The translations under genes were made by a program, and so were the position numbers. Below are positions 13,242 through 25,448 of a stretch of 64,000 nucleotides of DNA, piece by piece; the stretch's first letter is position 1; the number at the start of each line of letters is the position of its first letter. Source of the stretch: Omphalotus guepiniiformis. Lineage: Eukaryota; Basidiomycota; Agaricomycetes; Agaricales; Omphalotaceae. The stretch lies in the NCBI GenBank assembly GCA_028554645.1, contig JAQOOI010000064.1, positions 186,001 through 250,000 of the forward strand, given 5' to 3'. Below the pieces are notes generated by a model. That model saw only the letters and a program-made list of their open reading frames with translations. It was not told where the DNA came from and made no database searches.

Positions 13242-13848
13242 TGTTTGTATTATGTAGCTGCTTTACACTCTGTACTTTACGCGCCGACCAGATACATACC
13301 GCCAGCCACACTATCTTCTTGAAGGCGGGATATTTGAGATCGAATCTTTCGAAGGGTGTTGTCCTTTATCCTTCGGTGTCGCCAACATATTCTTGGCACG
13401 TGCACTGGCGAGGAAGGAGCTCAGCCTGAGCTAGCTGCCTATTTTTCATCTTAGAGTTTAAAGTCTACCTGCATATATATATATATATTGCTGCTGAAAG
13501 AAATGCTGTCTTGATCTCCGAAACGTTTGTTGTTAGGTTTCAATTCCAGTTTTGTAAAACCAGGTCTCTTTCCTTCGTGAGCGTGCACTAAGAAATAGAT
13601 GGTGTAGAATTGGTGGAAGTCATCGTGGTGATTTCGTTCGTTAGAATTCATTTGATTTCAGGTATTATCTGAAGATGATAACTCAAGATCTCCTTCAGCC
13701 AAATTCACCAGGTAAGTTCTCCGGCTTCAAAATCAAGTAGCTCATAACAACATTCAACAGACCAGTGAATAATTCTACACAATCCTCAAACGAGACTTCA
13801 GGCTTTCGGTATCGTACAACATCTTTCCTGACAAAGCTGTGAAGGGGT
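13242..13848. other. Intergenic between convergent genes
   Basis: Contains the 3' sides of the CWF19L1 and aminotransferase genes and a short (TA)n tract at 13473..13488. No gene or RNA seen. Confidence 0.6.
13473..13488. repeat. (TA)n microsatellite
   Basis: Eight AT/TA units within the shared 3' intergenic region. Confidence 0.9.
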
Positions 13849-16643
13849 TCAAACCTGTGCGGCAATTTCAAGGGGTCTGAGTGTTTCAGAGTCAAGGCTC
13901 TTCTTGTAACTGTAGGACAAGAATCAGTCGGAACGAACGAGGCTGCCACAAAAAAAGAAACTGACCTATGACCAAAGGCTTTCATTCCTTCCTTCTTAGC
14001 CTTCTTCAACACCCTCGAAATAGCATCGATACCTGGGATCACAAGTTACAACCGACACGACAAGAAATGCAGGAGGACAACATACCTTTATCCAAATCCT
14101 CCAGCGGAGGACCGAAAGACAAACGCACAAAGTGATGACATGGGGAGTTGAACAAGTTCCTTCGGTGGGATGGGTTGATATCAAAGAAGATACCAGGGAT
14201 GACAATAGTCTGTTCCTTAAGGAGCTCTTCAAAGAATGTCTACATCGGGCGCGTCAGAACGATCAATTTAATGGATGTGTAAAACAGGACAAGCTCACCA
14301 GACCATTGTTCAACGGCGGAGGCAACTTCTCGAGGTTGAGCCAGATGTAGAACGTGCTCAAGGGAGGAACGTCGACGTCAAGATGCAGCTCCTTCAGACG
14401 GGCGAGAACGTGGTCTCTCTTTTTCTTGAAGTGTCTTTGAAGAGCAACCTATGATACAACATGCGGTCAACATCGAGTCGTCATCTGAGTAGGCAAACCA
14501 CGACACCTTCTCCTTTGCAACGTAAACGGGGTCGAGGAGCGGGATGGCTGCAAGCTGAAGCCTAAAGGAGAATTATCCTGGCTCAGTCCTCTGGCCTCCG
14601 GCCCAAAATAGACACTTACGGATGGTTAGCACCTCCGTCCAAGAATGAACCTAGAACGTAACCGTCAGTGTGTCGACATTCGGTGAGGAAGAAAATAAGA
14701 CCAACCGGACTGGGATAAAGCAGTAATCAAGTTTTTGGGTCCTACGACCCAGCAAATACGCCAGCCAGGGAGACGCCAATTCTGCGCATTAGTCCCTATT
14801 AGAGTGTCGAACACATTTGAAAATAAAGTAAACACACCTTGGTCAATCCATCGACAATGACGACGGCATCCTAGGCAGGGAACAGAAATTAGATAGTATC
14901 GGAAACAGCACGATGAGATTCGTTTAACAAACCTGATTGACATCCTCGATGTACTCAGCTGAAGATATTGACTTGCCGTAGTCTTTCTCGTTATCGGGGT
15001 AAATGTACCATGAGTAGAACTAGAGTACGGTAAAATACCAGGAACTGAAATAATGTGAAGAGCGACTGACCTCATCAAGTATAACAGTTGTGCCTTCTCT
15101 GCCAAGCGCGACAAGTTCCTTGAGATCGTGCCCCCTGTGCGAAGCAGTTCGTTAGAACGTCCGCAGATTTTGGACAGTGGATAAATATTCACTTGATAAC
15201 CTGACATATTAGGGAGAATCAGCGCTGGATCTAACATACGGGTGCATAAACACTTCTTACCTGACCGGTAGGATTCCTCGGGTTTGATGCAAGGATGACC
15301 GCAAGACCTTGTGTTGCGATATCTTTCTAAATACACCAAAGGAATTAGTCAGTCATTCAATGTACCAGGAAGTTTTCATACCTTCGTTTGCTCTATGTCC
15401 ATTCGGTACTTTTTCTATTCCGACGGCCGTTTAATGCACGCATTGATGGCAAAGAAGAAAATAGAAAACATACTGCTGGATCCAGACTGCGATCATTGAC
15501 ACTCCCTCAGCGTTATTTTCTCAACATAGATCAACCACGACTCACGCTGTAGGCACAGGTACAAGTCGCTTGAACGCGCTCAACACTTGATCGTACGCGG
15601 TATAATCGGGGATTTGATACGACTGGTGACAACGTAACAACAAGATCAGCAGCGTCATCTTTGGAGAATCAAATGGCACTGACGGTATATACGTCGCCGA
15701 TGACAGCAGCTACACGCGAGAGGCCTGCCCGTCCACCGGGAACGATGCAAACATTTTCGTATGTGTACTGGCTATCCTTATTCCTCCGGTAGGTATGGTT
15801 ATAGAGGTTGGCTACCGCCTCGCGGAGATCTTGATATGGAACAATAAATGTTCAGCGCCAGAAATGAAGACAATTTATAAATAACAATGACGAAAAACCG
15901 ACGCAGCAACCCCATACCTTTCACTCCGGTCGTAGGCGCATACTCTAGGGAGTCTGTCGGCATGGGGATCGATTCCGCCCGTTGTGGGGCATCGGGAATG
16001 GGTCCAACTTCTGGCGCACCCTGACCGAGGTTAGCCCATGCATGGGAGTTGGTGTAACTGAAACCGTTGGCGATGGCACTTCAATGATACGTATGTTAAC
16101 AGGAAACAAGCCAGAGAAAACGCCAGAAACATACCGTTCGCTACAGTAGATCACCTGTAATATATGAAAGGAAGAACAGTTCGTGGTGAAGGATTTGAGG
16201 ATAATAAACTAGAACACCTACCCCAGTGCTTCCAGGATGTTCAATACCAGGAACAGTTTCCTCGTCCTATCCGATATGAGAATAGAACTCAAGGTGAAAG
16301 TAGGACCAAGAAACATACCGGATTGATTGTTTGAGGAGAAATACCCTTTGGCTTATGACCTGCCGCTCCACGGAAGATCTGCGTGTCGCGTTGAGCGTGT
16401 ACCAACAAACCGGATACATAGAACTGATCATATGGGCTTCTGAGTCCTTCTCATGCTTGAATTGTTTCACGACATCGAGAACCTGGTCCATGACATGGGT
16501 AAACGAAGAAACGCGAGGAAGATGGAAAGTATGGCGTTGGTGGCGCATTGCGAGTCGAGTAGCTGGGGTGAAATGGGTGCACTCACGAAGTCTTTAAATC
16601 TGAACGGGGTAGTGGGACGCGAGGAATGCTGACTACTTGTCAT
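13849..16643 (-). CDS. Class I/II PLP-dependent aminotransferase
   Basis: About 460-480 residues reading leftwards. The fold-type-I signature is clear: PGGRAGLSRV (cofactor phosphate region), LAVILASNPRNPTGQ, VILDEFYSWYIYP, and the Schiff-base lysine in VDGLTKNWRLPGWRICWVVG. The C-terminal domain reads FFEELLKEQTIVIPGIFF then NSPCHHFVRLSFGPPLEDL, where the Arg binds substrate carboxylate. The last exon after a short intron gives SYKKSLDSETLRPLEIAAQV and a stop at 13849..13851. The ATG at 16643 (MTSSQHSSRPTTPFRFKDF) is the likely start; the joins between about 16600 and 16260 are uncertain. More than ten introns. Fungal relatives act on aspartate, aromatic or aminoadipate substrates; specificity cannot be told from motifs alone. 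Confidence 0.85.
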
Positions 16644-18160
16644 TGCTAGAGATAGATGATGGTGGTTAAGATTAAAGCGGGTAAAATCGATGGGTTCAAC
16701 GCATTCATGATGCACAACAGTCAGGGTGGCACTGGAATTTATTTTTAAACACCGAAGTATGAATAGTTCATGGCTGTCACTGAGCGCGTGTTGACCGTAA
16801 CTAGCGTGGAGTATTCCAATTTAGGGGCAACTTACACAACTCGTAATTTACTTGCACAGTTCGCTCATTTTCGTTTCCGAGTAGTCATGATATATTCAAC
16901 AGTCTAGCCGCTGAATCTTCATAAATTGCACTTGAAAAACGGAGGAGAGAGTTACAATATGAGTGTGATCCGAGTGAAAGGAGCGATTATTGCCGCCTCG
17001 ACAGTTGTGCATGTACATAGATAGAACTTCGAACTCACTGGGCCGAAACGGAGCGGTCATTGGACATGCGAGACTATACTCCAAAGAGAGATTCAATTCA
17101 CCGAATCTTCGCGGACCTCAGGGCCTACGCTTGACACGATTCGGATTTCGGTCAGACTTGCGGCTTCAATATAGCTGCCAGGGCTCACCACGAACAAGAG
17201 TAACAGGACAGAAAGCAGATGTGCGGAACATCTAGGAAATCCAATGGGTTGTGAATATCCATTTCCGACAAGCTTTCGTTCTTCATACACAAGTTAGGGC
17301 GCACATATAGCGATGAACTGAAGGCGTGGTACGGAAACAGGAGCATCAAGGACTGTGCATCTATCTCAAGGCGCTGCAGCTCATATCATGGGTCAATCGG
17401 GAGCTGAAAAGGCGGTTGAACTTAGCTTAATCAACGCAGCAAAGTTCATCCCAGCCATCTGTGGTTGTACATCACGTCTAGAATGGCTCGTGATTGCAAC
17501 GCCGACGACATACTAGGACAACTGTTGTGGCTGAAGGAGGTAGTAGACATGCACCCTATAAGAACCAAATGAAACCTTCCATGGTACATAGGACACGTTG
17601 AAAACTCGAGACCTGCACTTGAGAAAGAGACCTATATGCTTTCGAGGTGAGCACTGCCCAGGTACGTTATTAGGGCAAGACTCCCAAAATCAGAATATTG
17701 TGCACGACTGTTGCTTGATGGATAGGTGAAGGTCCATCTCCGGGGCTCAGGCAAAGAAAGCCATAACCATACAGATATCAGTACTTCTTTATTGCTGGAC
17801 TTGATTAGATGAGAGGAGTTAAATCGTGGAAGAGCCGAGTACTGTACACAGCCACTTGCTTTGCCGCCGCTCACTGAGGTCGCTCTGCCCAGTGCCCATC
17901 GTTTTCGAAAGTCTTGCTTCGCATCTTTTTTGTCTCATGAATCATAGTATTTCTTCGGAAAAAGTGTAGATGGAGACTCAAGCCCGTGGTTGACAACTCT
18001 GCGATGACAACGCAAACAAGCCGGAGGGTTCCTTCTGCGTAAGACCGGATCATGACTTTACAGCTCATCGATGTGAGGCGTACAAATACACAGGGGTCTG
18101 CTTTCTCTTCTATACACTTACTTCCATCTTCACCTGATTTATCAATTATCTTAACTTGCG
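16644..18160. other. Intergenic, 1.5 kb, divergent promoters
   Basis: Separates the 5' ends of the aminotransferase and arginase genes, so it should hold both promoters. I recognise no coding sequence. Short frames near 17000-17290 have no motifs. Confidence 0.55.
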
Positions 18161-19507
18161 ATGTCTGAGGTTACACCAAAGTTCCTGAAAGGTTCGAAGA
18201 CCGTCTCTGTGAGTTTTTCTCATCTTGCATACGAATCCTGATAGAAATTGACGTGAGCGCTCAGATCGTTGGATGTCCGTTTAGGTACGTTGTTCCATGA
18301 AAAAAATCCGAATGTACATTGAATATACGATGGTGCTCGGTCTAGCGGTGGACAAGTACGTTCCCTTTTACTTTAGAATGACCCAAATTGTTTGACGCCA
18401 CGCTTTACCTTCCAGCCTAGGCTTGGTGTCGACAAGGGGCCCATTCACATGGTCGAAGCAGGACTTCTTGAGCAGCTAGCCGAGCTCGGATGGAAAGTGA
18501 ACTTCGATGGACATCATCAATTCGAAGAGATCACCACCGCGGACGACCCGCCAATCGGAAAACTCAAGAATCCGAGATTCGTCTCTCGTGTATGTGAATC
18601 CGTAGCGCAGGTGGTGGGCGGGCACGCGAAGAATGGCGAGCTTCCGCTCACGCTGGGCGGGGACCACTCCTTGGTGCGTTGTTTGTTTGTTGTCACGGAT
18701 GCAAAAAACTGAAGAAAAAAAAATTCCCGATCGATAGGCAATGGGGACAATATCAGGGACTATGGAGTGAGTGATTATCTTATACAGAATATTACAATGC
18801 TGACGGTGTAGCGAGCAGTGCTCACCCCAATGCCTGCGTTGTCTGGATCGATGCCCATGCTGATATAAACACCCCCGAAACTACCGATTCAGGGAACATC
18901 CACGGTATGCCTGTCTCTTTCCTGCTTGGTCTGGGCAGCAAAGTCCCCGAATATGCCTGGGTGAAGTCGCTCTTGAAGACCGAACGTCTAGTTTACATCG
19001 GTCTCCGAGACATCGACGCTGGAGAGAAGAAAATCCTTAAAGAAAACAACATTCGTGCTTTCAGCATGCATGAAGTCGACAAGCACGGTATCGGGAAGGT
19101 AGTAGAGATGGCATTGGATCATGTCAACCCAAAAAGAGATTTGCCTATTCACTTGAGCTTCGACGTTGACGCGCTCGATCCTTCAGTAGCACCTTCGACG
19201 GGAACCCCTGTTCGTGGTGGATTGACCTTCAGAGAAGGTCATTACATTTGCGAGGCTATTTGGGAGACTGGATTGCTAGTCGCGTTGGACCTCATGGTAA
19301 GAGTCAGCTATCTTCGTCGAATTTTGAACAAGATAAAACCGTTTTGTGCAGGAGGTCAACCCTTCCCTTGCAGACGATGTGAGTGTGAAGCAAACTGTAG
19401 CCGTAGGCTGCTCACTGGTGAGGGCAGCGTTGGGTACGTGATTTTCACCCCCCGATTTAGACGATTGAACGCTTACCTAGTCTCTTACAGGCGAAACCCT
19501 GTTGTAG
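18161..19507 (+). CDS. Arginase
   Basis: About 315 residues, the normal arginase length. It opens [19 protein letters not shown] and continues [16 protein letters not shown]. The binuclear manganese ligands are all present: [15 protein letters not shown] and [19 protein letters not shown]. The end reads [15 protein letters not shown], then [19 protein letters not shown], and a tiny last exon ETLL with a stop at 19507. The enzyme hydrolyses arginine to ornithine and urea in nitrogen catabolism. Introns of about 50-60 nt interrupt the gene near the start, around 18675, 18765, 19296 and 19435. All exons join in frame. Identity is secure. Confidence 0.95.
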
Positions 19508-19959
19508 AACTGCAGTCATGAAGACAATGTATAAACAGACTTCAAAAAGTTGTATCGTTAATATTAATCTGTTTGTACACGACCCCGCGGAGGCCCTCAG
19601 GAATGCTGAAAGTTTTCGGTGATATGGTTGAGGTAAGAGTGAATATTTATACTGGATTTCATTATTTGGCCTTCCCAGCGCCAGTCAGAAGGTGGGTTTA
19701 GTTTCTGTAGCAATGTGATATCAGGATGCTTTGCCAGAGCCAATTCAACCTAGCATTTCGACGCGTACGCGGACTGATTGGCACGTCTCGCGAGGTGCTT
19801 TGGCCTCGGTGAGAACCCTTTAAAATCTGTGGACCTTACGCTCTGACTCTTCCTCAACCAAACCCCTCTGCTTTTGAGTGGCACAGGGATTTTGTACTTC
19901 CTCTTCGCTGACCTACCTTGATCTTCCTCCTCCTCCTTTCTCACAAACCATTGGTCCAG
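19508..19959. other. Intergenic between arginase and AT-hook gene
   Basis: About 450 bases with no recognisable gene. It carries the arginase 3' end and presumably the promoter of the next gene. Confidence 0.6.
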
Positions 19960-21073
19960 ATGAATACTTTGGATCCACTCATTGCCCTGCCTATCTTCGC
20001 CGCATCGTCGACGTCTAGATCAGGTGTCGCTCTCCCAGTTTCGACCTCGGGTATAGAACAACCCCAGTTCTCCGGAGTTGCAATTGACTCAGACGACCTT
20101 TTCGGTGTCGAGCCTGAATCTGGATCTCAGTCGCCTGTTGCTTCAATGCAGATGCTGCCATCTCCTAGTCCTTCTGAGTCTCACTCTCCACCAGTTCATT
20201 CTTCCCGCATCACAGTATCTGGCGTGTCCCATATCTCAGTACCTGGCGTGACTGCTACGCCTTTGGCTTCTCGTAATCTCCCCAAAATACATTCTCGTCA
20301 TGCACACAGCAAGAACGCCGACGTAGGCATTCGAGCACCGGCAATCGTAGCCACTGGCTCTGTCGAGAGTTTTCAAATTACCTTCCGGTTGGATAAATCA
20401 TACAATGCGCCTGCAGACAACAGAATTAAAAAACGGGGCGGTAGGCCGAAGGGTAGACCGAAAAGGCGCAGTGTCAAGGAGCAGGAGCAGAAGCCCCACC
20501 TTGGGCGTTTAAAGAAAGTACGCTTCTTTGCTTTCCTTGCTTCTCTGTAGACACTCATGACTTTGATAATGAGAAGAATTCAAGCGTTATCGTTGACTGC
20601 CCAAATTCTTCCTACGGGCCAGCCAACGGATCGAATGTGGAATCGACACTCCGCAAAAACCACTTGGAAGCGTACGTCGATTATTTGCTTTTCTCTCCAC
20701 GAGTCTTGCTTACTATTTGTTCAGTATTGATAACCAACCCGCGGCAGGATTTGCCTCCAATACTGCCCCTCAAGCGAACTGGGGGACTGAACAGCGGCAA
20801 TTTGGCCACCCGAGCCTGGCTACTCAAGGGAACTGGGGGACTGAACAGTGGCAATTTGGCCACCTTGACCCGAGCCTGGCTAATTATATGGGACATGTTC
20901 CCCTCCCAAATGTACCGCAACCTCCGCCGCCCGGCACATTGCATGACTTGTCCAACATCTTACCTGGAAATCAGGCAACGGTGCCCTTGCAAGCGCACTA
21001 TAATGGCCGTTCGCCTCTTGGCACTGTAGCGCATCCGGACGGGAACTACGATACATTCGCATGGCCAAATTGA
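19960..21073 (+). CDS. AT-hook-like hypothetical protein
   Basis: Around 300 residues with no recognised enzyme domain. A Ser/Pro-rich N-terminus (MNTLDPLIALPIFAAS) leads to a basic segment KKRGGRPKGRPKRR, which holds the GRP core of an AT-hook and suggests binding to the minor groove of AT-rich DNA. The C-terminal exon contains two copies of NWGTEQ(R/W)QFGH in tandem and a Pro-rich stretch, and ends GNYDTFAWPN. The start is the ATG at 19960. The first intron is ambiguous: a donor inside the basic stretch (near 20470) keeps the more protein-like frame ending at 21073, while a donor near 20519 would end at 21029. Function is inferred only from the basic motif. Confidence 0.5.
20771..20880. repeat. 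Imperfect tandem repeat, two units of 54-60 bp
   Basis: Two consecutive copies beginning CAAG(C/G)GAACTGGGGGACT and ending CGAGCCTGGCTA. The second has a 6-bp insertion. They encode the doubled NWGTEQ motif of the AT-hook protein. Confidence 0.85.
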
Positions 21074-21472
21074 AAATGTCAGATACAGCTGCCAGTTGCC
21101 ATTTACCCTCGGGTTGTACTACCACTGTATTATTATCTTGCAGCTACATAATCTGTGATTTACATTTCTCGAACTCGCGGCTACTGATACTGCTTATAAT
21201 TTGTTCATACTATAATCTGTGATTTACATTTCTCGAACTCATGTACAAAGTTGGCGAACGTCTTGAGAGTCTATCATAAATAACTTTAATTGATTTACAA
21301 CATGCTGGTCTTTTTTCACACGAACTATGTTCCGGCGTCTTTGCTTTGACCTGCTTTGACCAGAACAATACCAATAGCCTCATGGTCAGTGGCCCAAGCG
21401 CTGGCAGATTGCCATTTATAACTCTTCAAAGCATCAAGAGATGCTTAGCCTTTTCTACTTTTTTCTCTCCAA
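21074..21472. other. Intergenic with a duplicated 29-mer
   Basis: Sits between the AT-hook gene and the kinase gene. A 29-bp direct repeat occurs at 21148..21176 and 21212..21240; no gene seen. Confidence 0.6.
21148..21240. repeat. 29-bp direct repeat, two copies
   Basis: The 29-mer that starts ATAATCTGTG and ends CTCGAACTC occurs exactly at 21148..21176 and again at 21212..21240, a 64-bp offset, just downstream of the AT-hook gene. Confidence 0.9.
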
Positions 21473-23095
21473 ATGCCTGCAACGAGAACCACCAGATCTA
21501 TTTCCCAGCACCGTGACAGACATGCCCAGCGGCCCCTGGCTGATGTCGTTGAAATCAGAAAGAATCCCAGCAAACCACGAAGATTCAAAACTGTGGACGA
21601 CCTAAAGAGCATCATGGGCGAGACCGATCCGTATGCACGAGGACTCGTTTACATGAAAAACTATGAGCATACATTGGAGCCAGAGGTTTACATTACTCGT
21701 TTTTGGATGTGCCACTGACTAACACATGTGTTAAGTTCTTTGCACGACTACGACCATCGTTGCGACCTGAAGATCCTAGGCCACCTCCGCTAAACCTGAG
21801 CGACTTTGAAGGCATCAAAACAATAGGTTCGTATGTCTCATTTTTCGTTCTTTGACGCGTCTCATGTCATGAATGTCCAGGTTACGGTATCTCCTCTAAG
21901 GTCGTCGTAGCCCGTTCGATACGGAATCAGCATCCATTAGATAAACCTGGGAGACTCGTTGCTTTGAAGATAATTGAGAAATATTGGTTGCGCAACTACG
22001 ATAGAGTCAGTCCCTTTCAATAATGCTGCGCGGACGGACTCTCATCATCACTTATCAGGAACCATTGCTTGAACCCGCAACGAAGCACGTCGAAAGATCT
22101 GTTCTCACAGAACTTCCCTGGAATCCGTTCATCTGCGGTCTTGTGGGTTCCTTTGTCGACTCGCAGAATGTTTACCTTGCACTCGAATATTGTCCCCGCG
22201 CTTCTCTACGAAGTGTAATGAGCAGCCAGCCCTGCCTCCCACCCAACATAGCCCAGTTTTTCATCTGTGGCATCACCGCGGGCCTCGCGTTTCTCCATGA
22301 CCACGAGATCATCCATCGCGACATCAAACCCGAAAACATTCTATTAGGCCCAGGCGGTTATCCTGTCATCTCAGACTTTGGCACCGCTCGAAAACAGCAC
22401 GAAGATTACTTCCGAGTCAGGCAGTCAAAAACAGGATATGAGGACGATGTGGAGCTAGAGAAACCGCATATGAGATTCGATTGGCACGAGATGGGTTCAG
22501 CTCCGTATCAACCCCCAGAATGCTTTGATATAGCATGTCCTTACTATGGCCTTGGTGTGGATTGGTGGGCTGTGGGGGTCGTCCTGTTCGAGATGACAGC
22601 CGGGAGACTTCCTTTTTATTCTCGGACCGAAGAGAAATTGGGTCGTTTGATTTGCAAGTGCAAGTATGAGTGGCCAAAGAACATCAAAGTTGGGAAGACG
22701 CTCAAAGCTATCGTTGCGGCTTTCTTGACAATCGATCCCTTTAAGCGTCTAGGAACGTACGGCTGCCAACAGATTATGAGTCACCCTTGGTTCCGTAACA
22801 TTGATTGGGGAAAAATCCACGGGAGGCACTATGTGGTATGTGACTCTCAAGCAGGAGCGTTTATATTAGGACTGACTGTGCACGATACTAGTCCCCTCTT
22901 GAGCAACCACGTATCAGCAGAAATCACGACAAGTACCATGTATGGCCTCTCCCGGAGCAGCGTCATGTTCCGGGACTGCGTCTTGCAGAGCCGCCCACCG
23001 AGGTGAAACATGACGGGAATATCGGAGGAAACAGCTCTAATTCAGTCCCTTCGCAAGTCTCATTGTCGTACGAATTCATCGAGCTCTTGCATTGA
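21473..23095 (+). CDS. Divergent AGC-like serine/threonine protein kinase
   Basis: About 470 residues in five exons. Kinase landmarks in order: glycine loop IGYGISSKV, lysine VALKIIEKYW, catalytic loop HRDIKPENILL, DFG in ISDFGTARKQ, APE equivalent in GSAPYQPPECF, then LGVDWWAVGVVLFEMTAGRLPFY and the AGC-like LTIDPFKRLGTYGCQQIMSHPWF. The start ATG (21473) precedes a basic, low-complexity leader. After a 57-nt intron starting at about 22836 the frame continues SPLEQPRISRNHDKYHVWPL to a stop at 23095; without splicing it would run through a different frame to 23006. The activation segment is unusually long, and there is no clear hydrophobic motif at the C-terminus. Substrate and pathway are unknown. 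Confidence 0.82.
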
Positions 23096-24204
23096 GCTGT
23101 GCCATCTCTTGAATGATTCTTGGATGGGTAACACGGGTTTCAATGTCCGCCATCCAGAGCTCATTGTCCCCCCGAGTATGGAAGAATGGAACATGTGTGT
23201 TTTCCTGCTCCGCACTGACAGAGTCGCGGCTCGTGTTTCGTCTTGCGCAGTTTGGTCTGTATTATTGTTGACTATACAGCCGCCTTGCGGTTTTGGAGCT
23301 TTGACGCTTGACAACAATTGTTATTTTTTTTCTTTATTATCTTAAAATGTCATTTCACAGCTTTGAAAGCGCGAATAGTCTTCGTCCTTGGAATGTTCTT
23401 TCGATTAAGAGATGAGTCGTGAGATCGAGTCGTAATATGGACTTGCGGGGGGCCAATTATTATTGTTCATCCAGTTCTTTTTGTTTAGAGAAGCGGTCGA
23501 GCAAGTCTTTTTGTCTTTTTACCGAACCAAGCGAGGATGTTCTCTGCTTCTATTGCGAATGTGTCTCAGCGCCTATTATCTTATGTAGTACCTTCAGATA
23601 CTGTTTCGTTGAAGTAGTAGCTGAGAATGTCAATGGTGAAACACCTTTCGGTTCAGGTGCCATTTCGTCTGCCACAAGAAGCGCTAGTACACAGCAAACG
23701 AATAGCATGTATGTAATTAGCCGGCGTGTAGTTCATTAAGCACAAGGACAATAAGGTAACCACCAAGGTCCCTTCACTAGTGCTTATTACAACCACACTT
23801 GTACTGTTGAAAAGCCCCTGACATCTCAAGCGCTCAACAAAAAGGCTTGGCTAAATATCCCGAAATCTGTTTCCGAGTTGATATCAAGATATTTCTATTG
23901 TAACATCTTTAGTAAGACAAAAGATACAGTATACAGACAGTGTTTGTTTTTCCTAAAAGGAAGGGAAGAGGTTGTAATTTAATAGACGTTAGCATCGAAA
24001 GGACGTAGAATGTGTGTATCCGTGAGTTAATCGTGAACGAATGTACGTGTTGGTGTGTGGGGGGAAACTGATGCTCGTGAGGCAGCACAAAAGGAAGGAC
24101 CGAACATTCAAGTCAAGAGTAATAATGATAAGTGCACAAAAAAAAATAAAGAGTCCCACCGAGAATGTCGGAGAAAGGGTTTATACGAAGTACGAAAGTG
24201 AGAA
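23096..24204. other. Intergenic, 1.1 kb, convergent ends
   Basis: Between the 3' ends of the kinase and BTB genes. Open frames such as 23419..23739 lack motifs. Nothing convincing is seen. Confidence 0.55.
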
Positions 24205-25448
24205 TTAGCACGGCATGAGGGAATGCGGTGACACAGCTGGAGAAGGAGGGGTGGTGGAGGACGGTAGAGATGAATCGGGAAAATGGTCCGCATACTTTAG
24301 CGTCCATGAGAGACCACGGATAGCTCTCGTCCGACCTCTTGAAGGCTCTCCTTCATCGAGCTTGTCTTCGACATCCATTTTCATAGGTTCGTCAATATCG
24401 GACACGAGAGTGTGCCCATCAACACTAAGATCAAGGTCTTCATCGTCGCTGTAGGTAGTCTCGGAATCCTCTTCATCAGAAGCGCACTCGGTGTAATGAG
24501 CTCGGTCTGGGCAGAGCCAATGCCTGTACCACCTCCCAAGGAATATCTTTATCTCATCCGGCAGACCGAGATATTCAACGTTACGGGCTATACCCTCCCA
24601 TTCGATGAGACTCTGTTCGAGGGCGCCATAAATGAAGCGTAGGTCGCCAAAGTACATCCAATGGAAGAGAAGCTCGATTGAGGTTGGGTCCGGAACTGGT
24701 AGGAATAGGACTGGATGCTCTGCGGATGTATTGAGAAGACGAGGAAGACGGTCCGTTGGGATTGTGAAATGGCCAGAGGAGGTGCGCAAAGGGGAGTTGG
24801 GCAGTGGTGAATGAGGATTAATGAGGTCAAAGGGAGAGGATCCGCTAAATAACGTTCGAAGGAAGTTGGAATGGGCGGATAGATAGTCGCTATGGAGCTG
24901 ATAGTATAGTCCAATTATTAGAATGAGAGACAGTAAATTATGGTGATGATCGTACCTTGAGAGATATCCGGGGTAGAAAATTGAGCGTAGGTTCCGTGAC
25001 TCTGCGACCGAGGCCTGACGGATCATACGACGGCCGAGCTTGAGCGAAGCCAGAAGGAGAGTGTGATAACAGTGGTTTACATCGATGATGCGGTACAGGT
25101 ATAACTAGAAAACAGAGGATGGCTGTTAGCGACCTTGAAACAACACTGTAGCGAATATGGGGGCTCACCTATGGTACAGTCCGCGGTGTCGGGATTATTC
25201 CAATAATGCGGAGCCAGATTATGAAGTTGATCAAGTATGTACTCGGAAGGAACACCAGCTAGTGAAGATGGAGGGAAAGGTCTTGAGATATGAGCCATCG
25301 AGAAAGAAGCTGGCTTGCAGTCGTTGAGTTCAGCCGAAGAGTGAAAATGCGAGGGTTTGCCAGACCCGCGGCAGCAGTGGGGCAAGGTGGGATCAACCAG
25401 GACCTTTTTTATGTCCGCAGACACCCATTGACTATTGTCTAGTATCAT
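24205..25448 (-). CDS. BTB/POZ domain protein, mushroom-expanded type
   Basis: About 375 residues reading leftwards in three exons that join without stops. The BTB core begins NPDTADCTIVIPVPHHR, followed by a long Ser/Pro loop, then LKLHSDYLSAHSNFLRTLFS and SIELLFHWMYFGDLRFIYG, the second half of the fold. A helical part (GIARNVEYLGLPDEIKIFLG) follows, then an acidic stretch ASDEEDSETTYSDDEDLD. The C-terminus is Ser/Pro-rich and ends SPHSLMPC. Proteins of this build are numerous in Agaricomycetes and are presumed adaptors, some for Cullin-3 ligases; no partner can be named here. The first ATG is at 25448, but an in-frame ATG near 25298 (MAHISRPFPPSSL) is also possible. Confidence 0.75.

Noticed and set aside
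22023..23006. Kinase read as a single unspliced frame ending at 23006
   Set aside because: A good GT-AG intron at about 22836 gives a longer, more protein-like C-terminus and joins upstream exons that hold the glycine loop.
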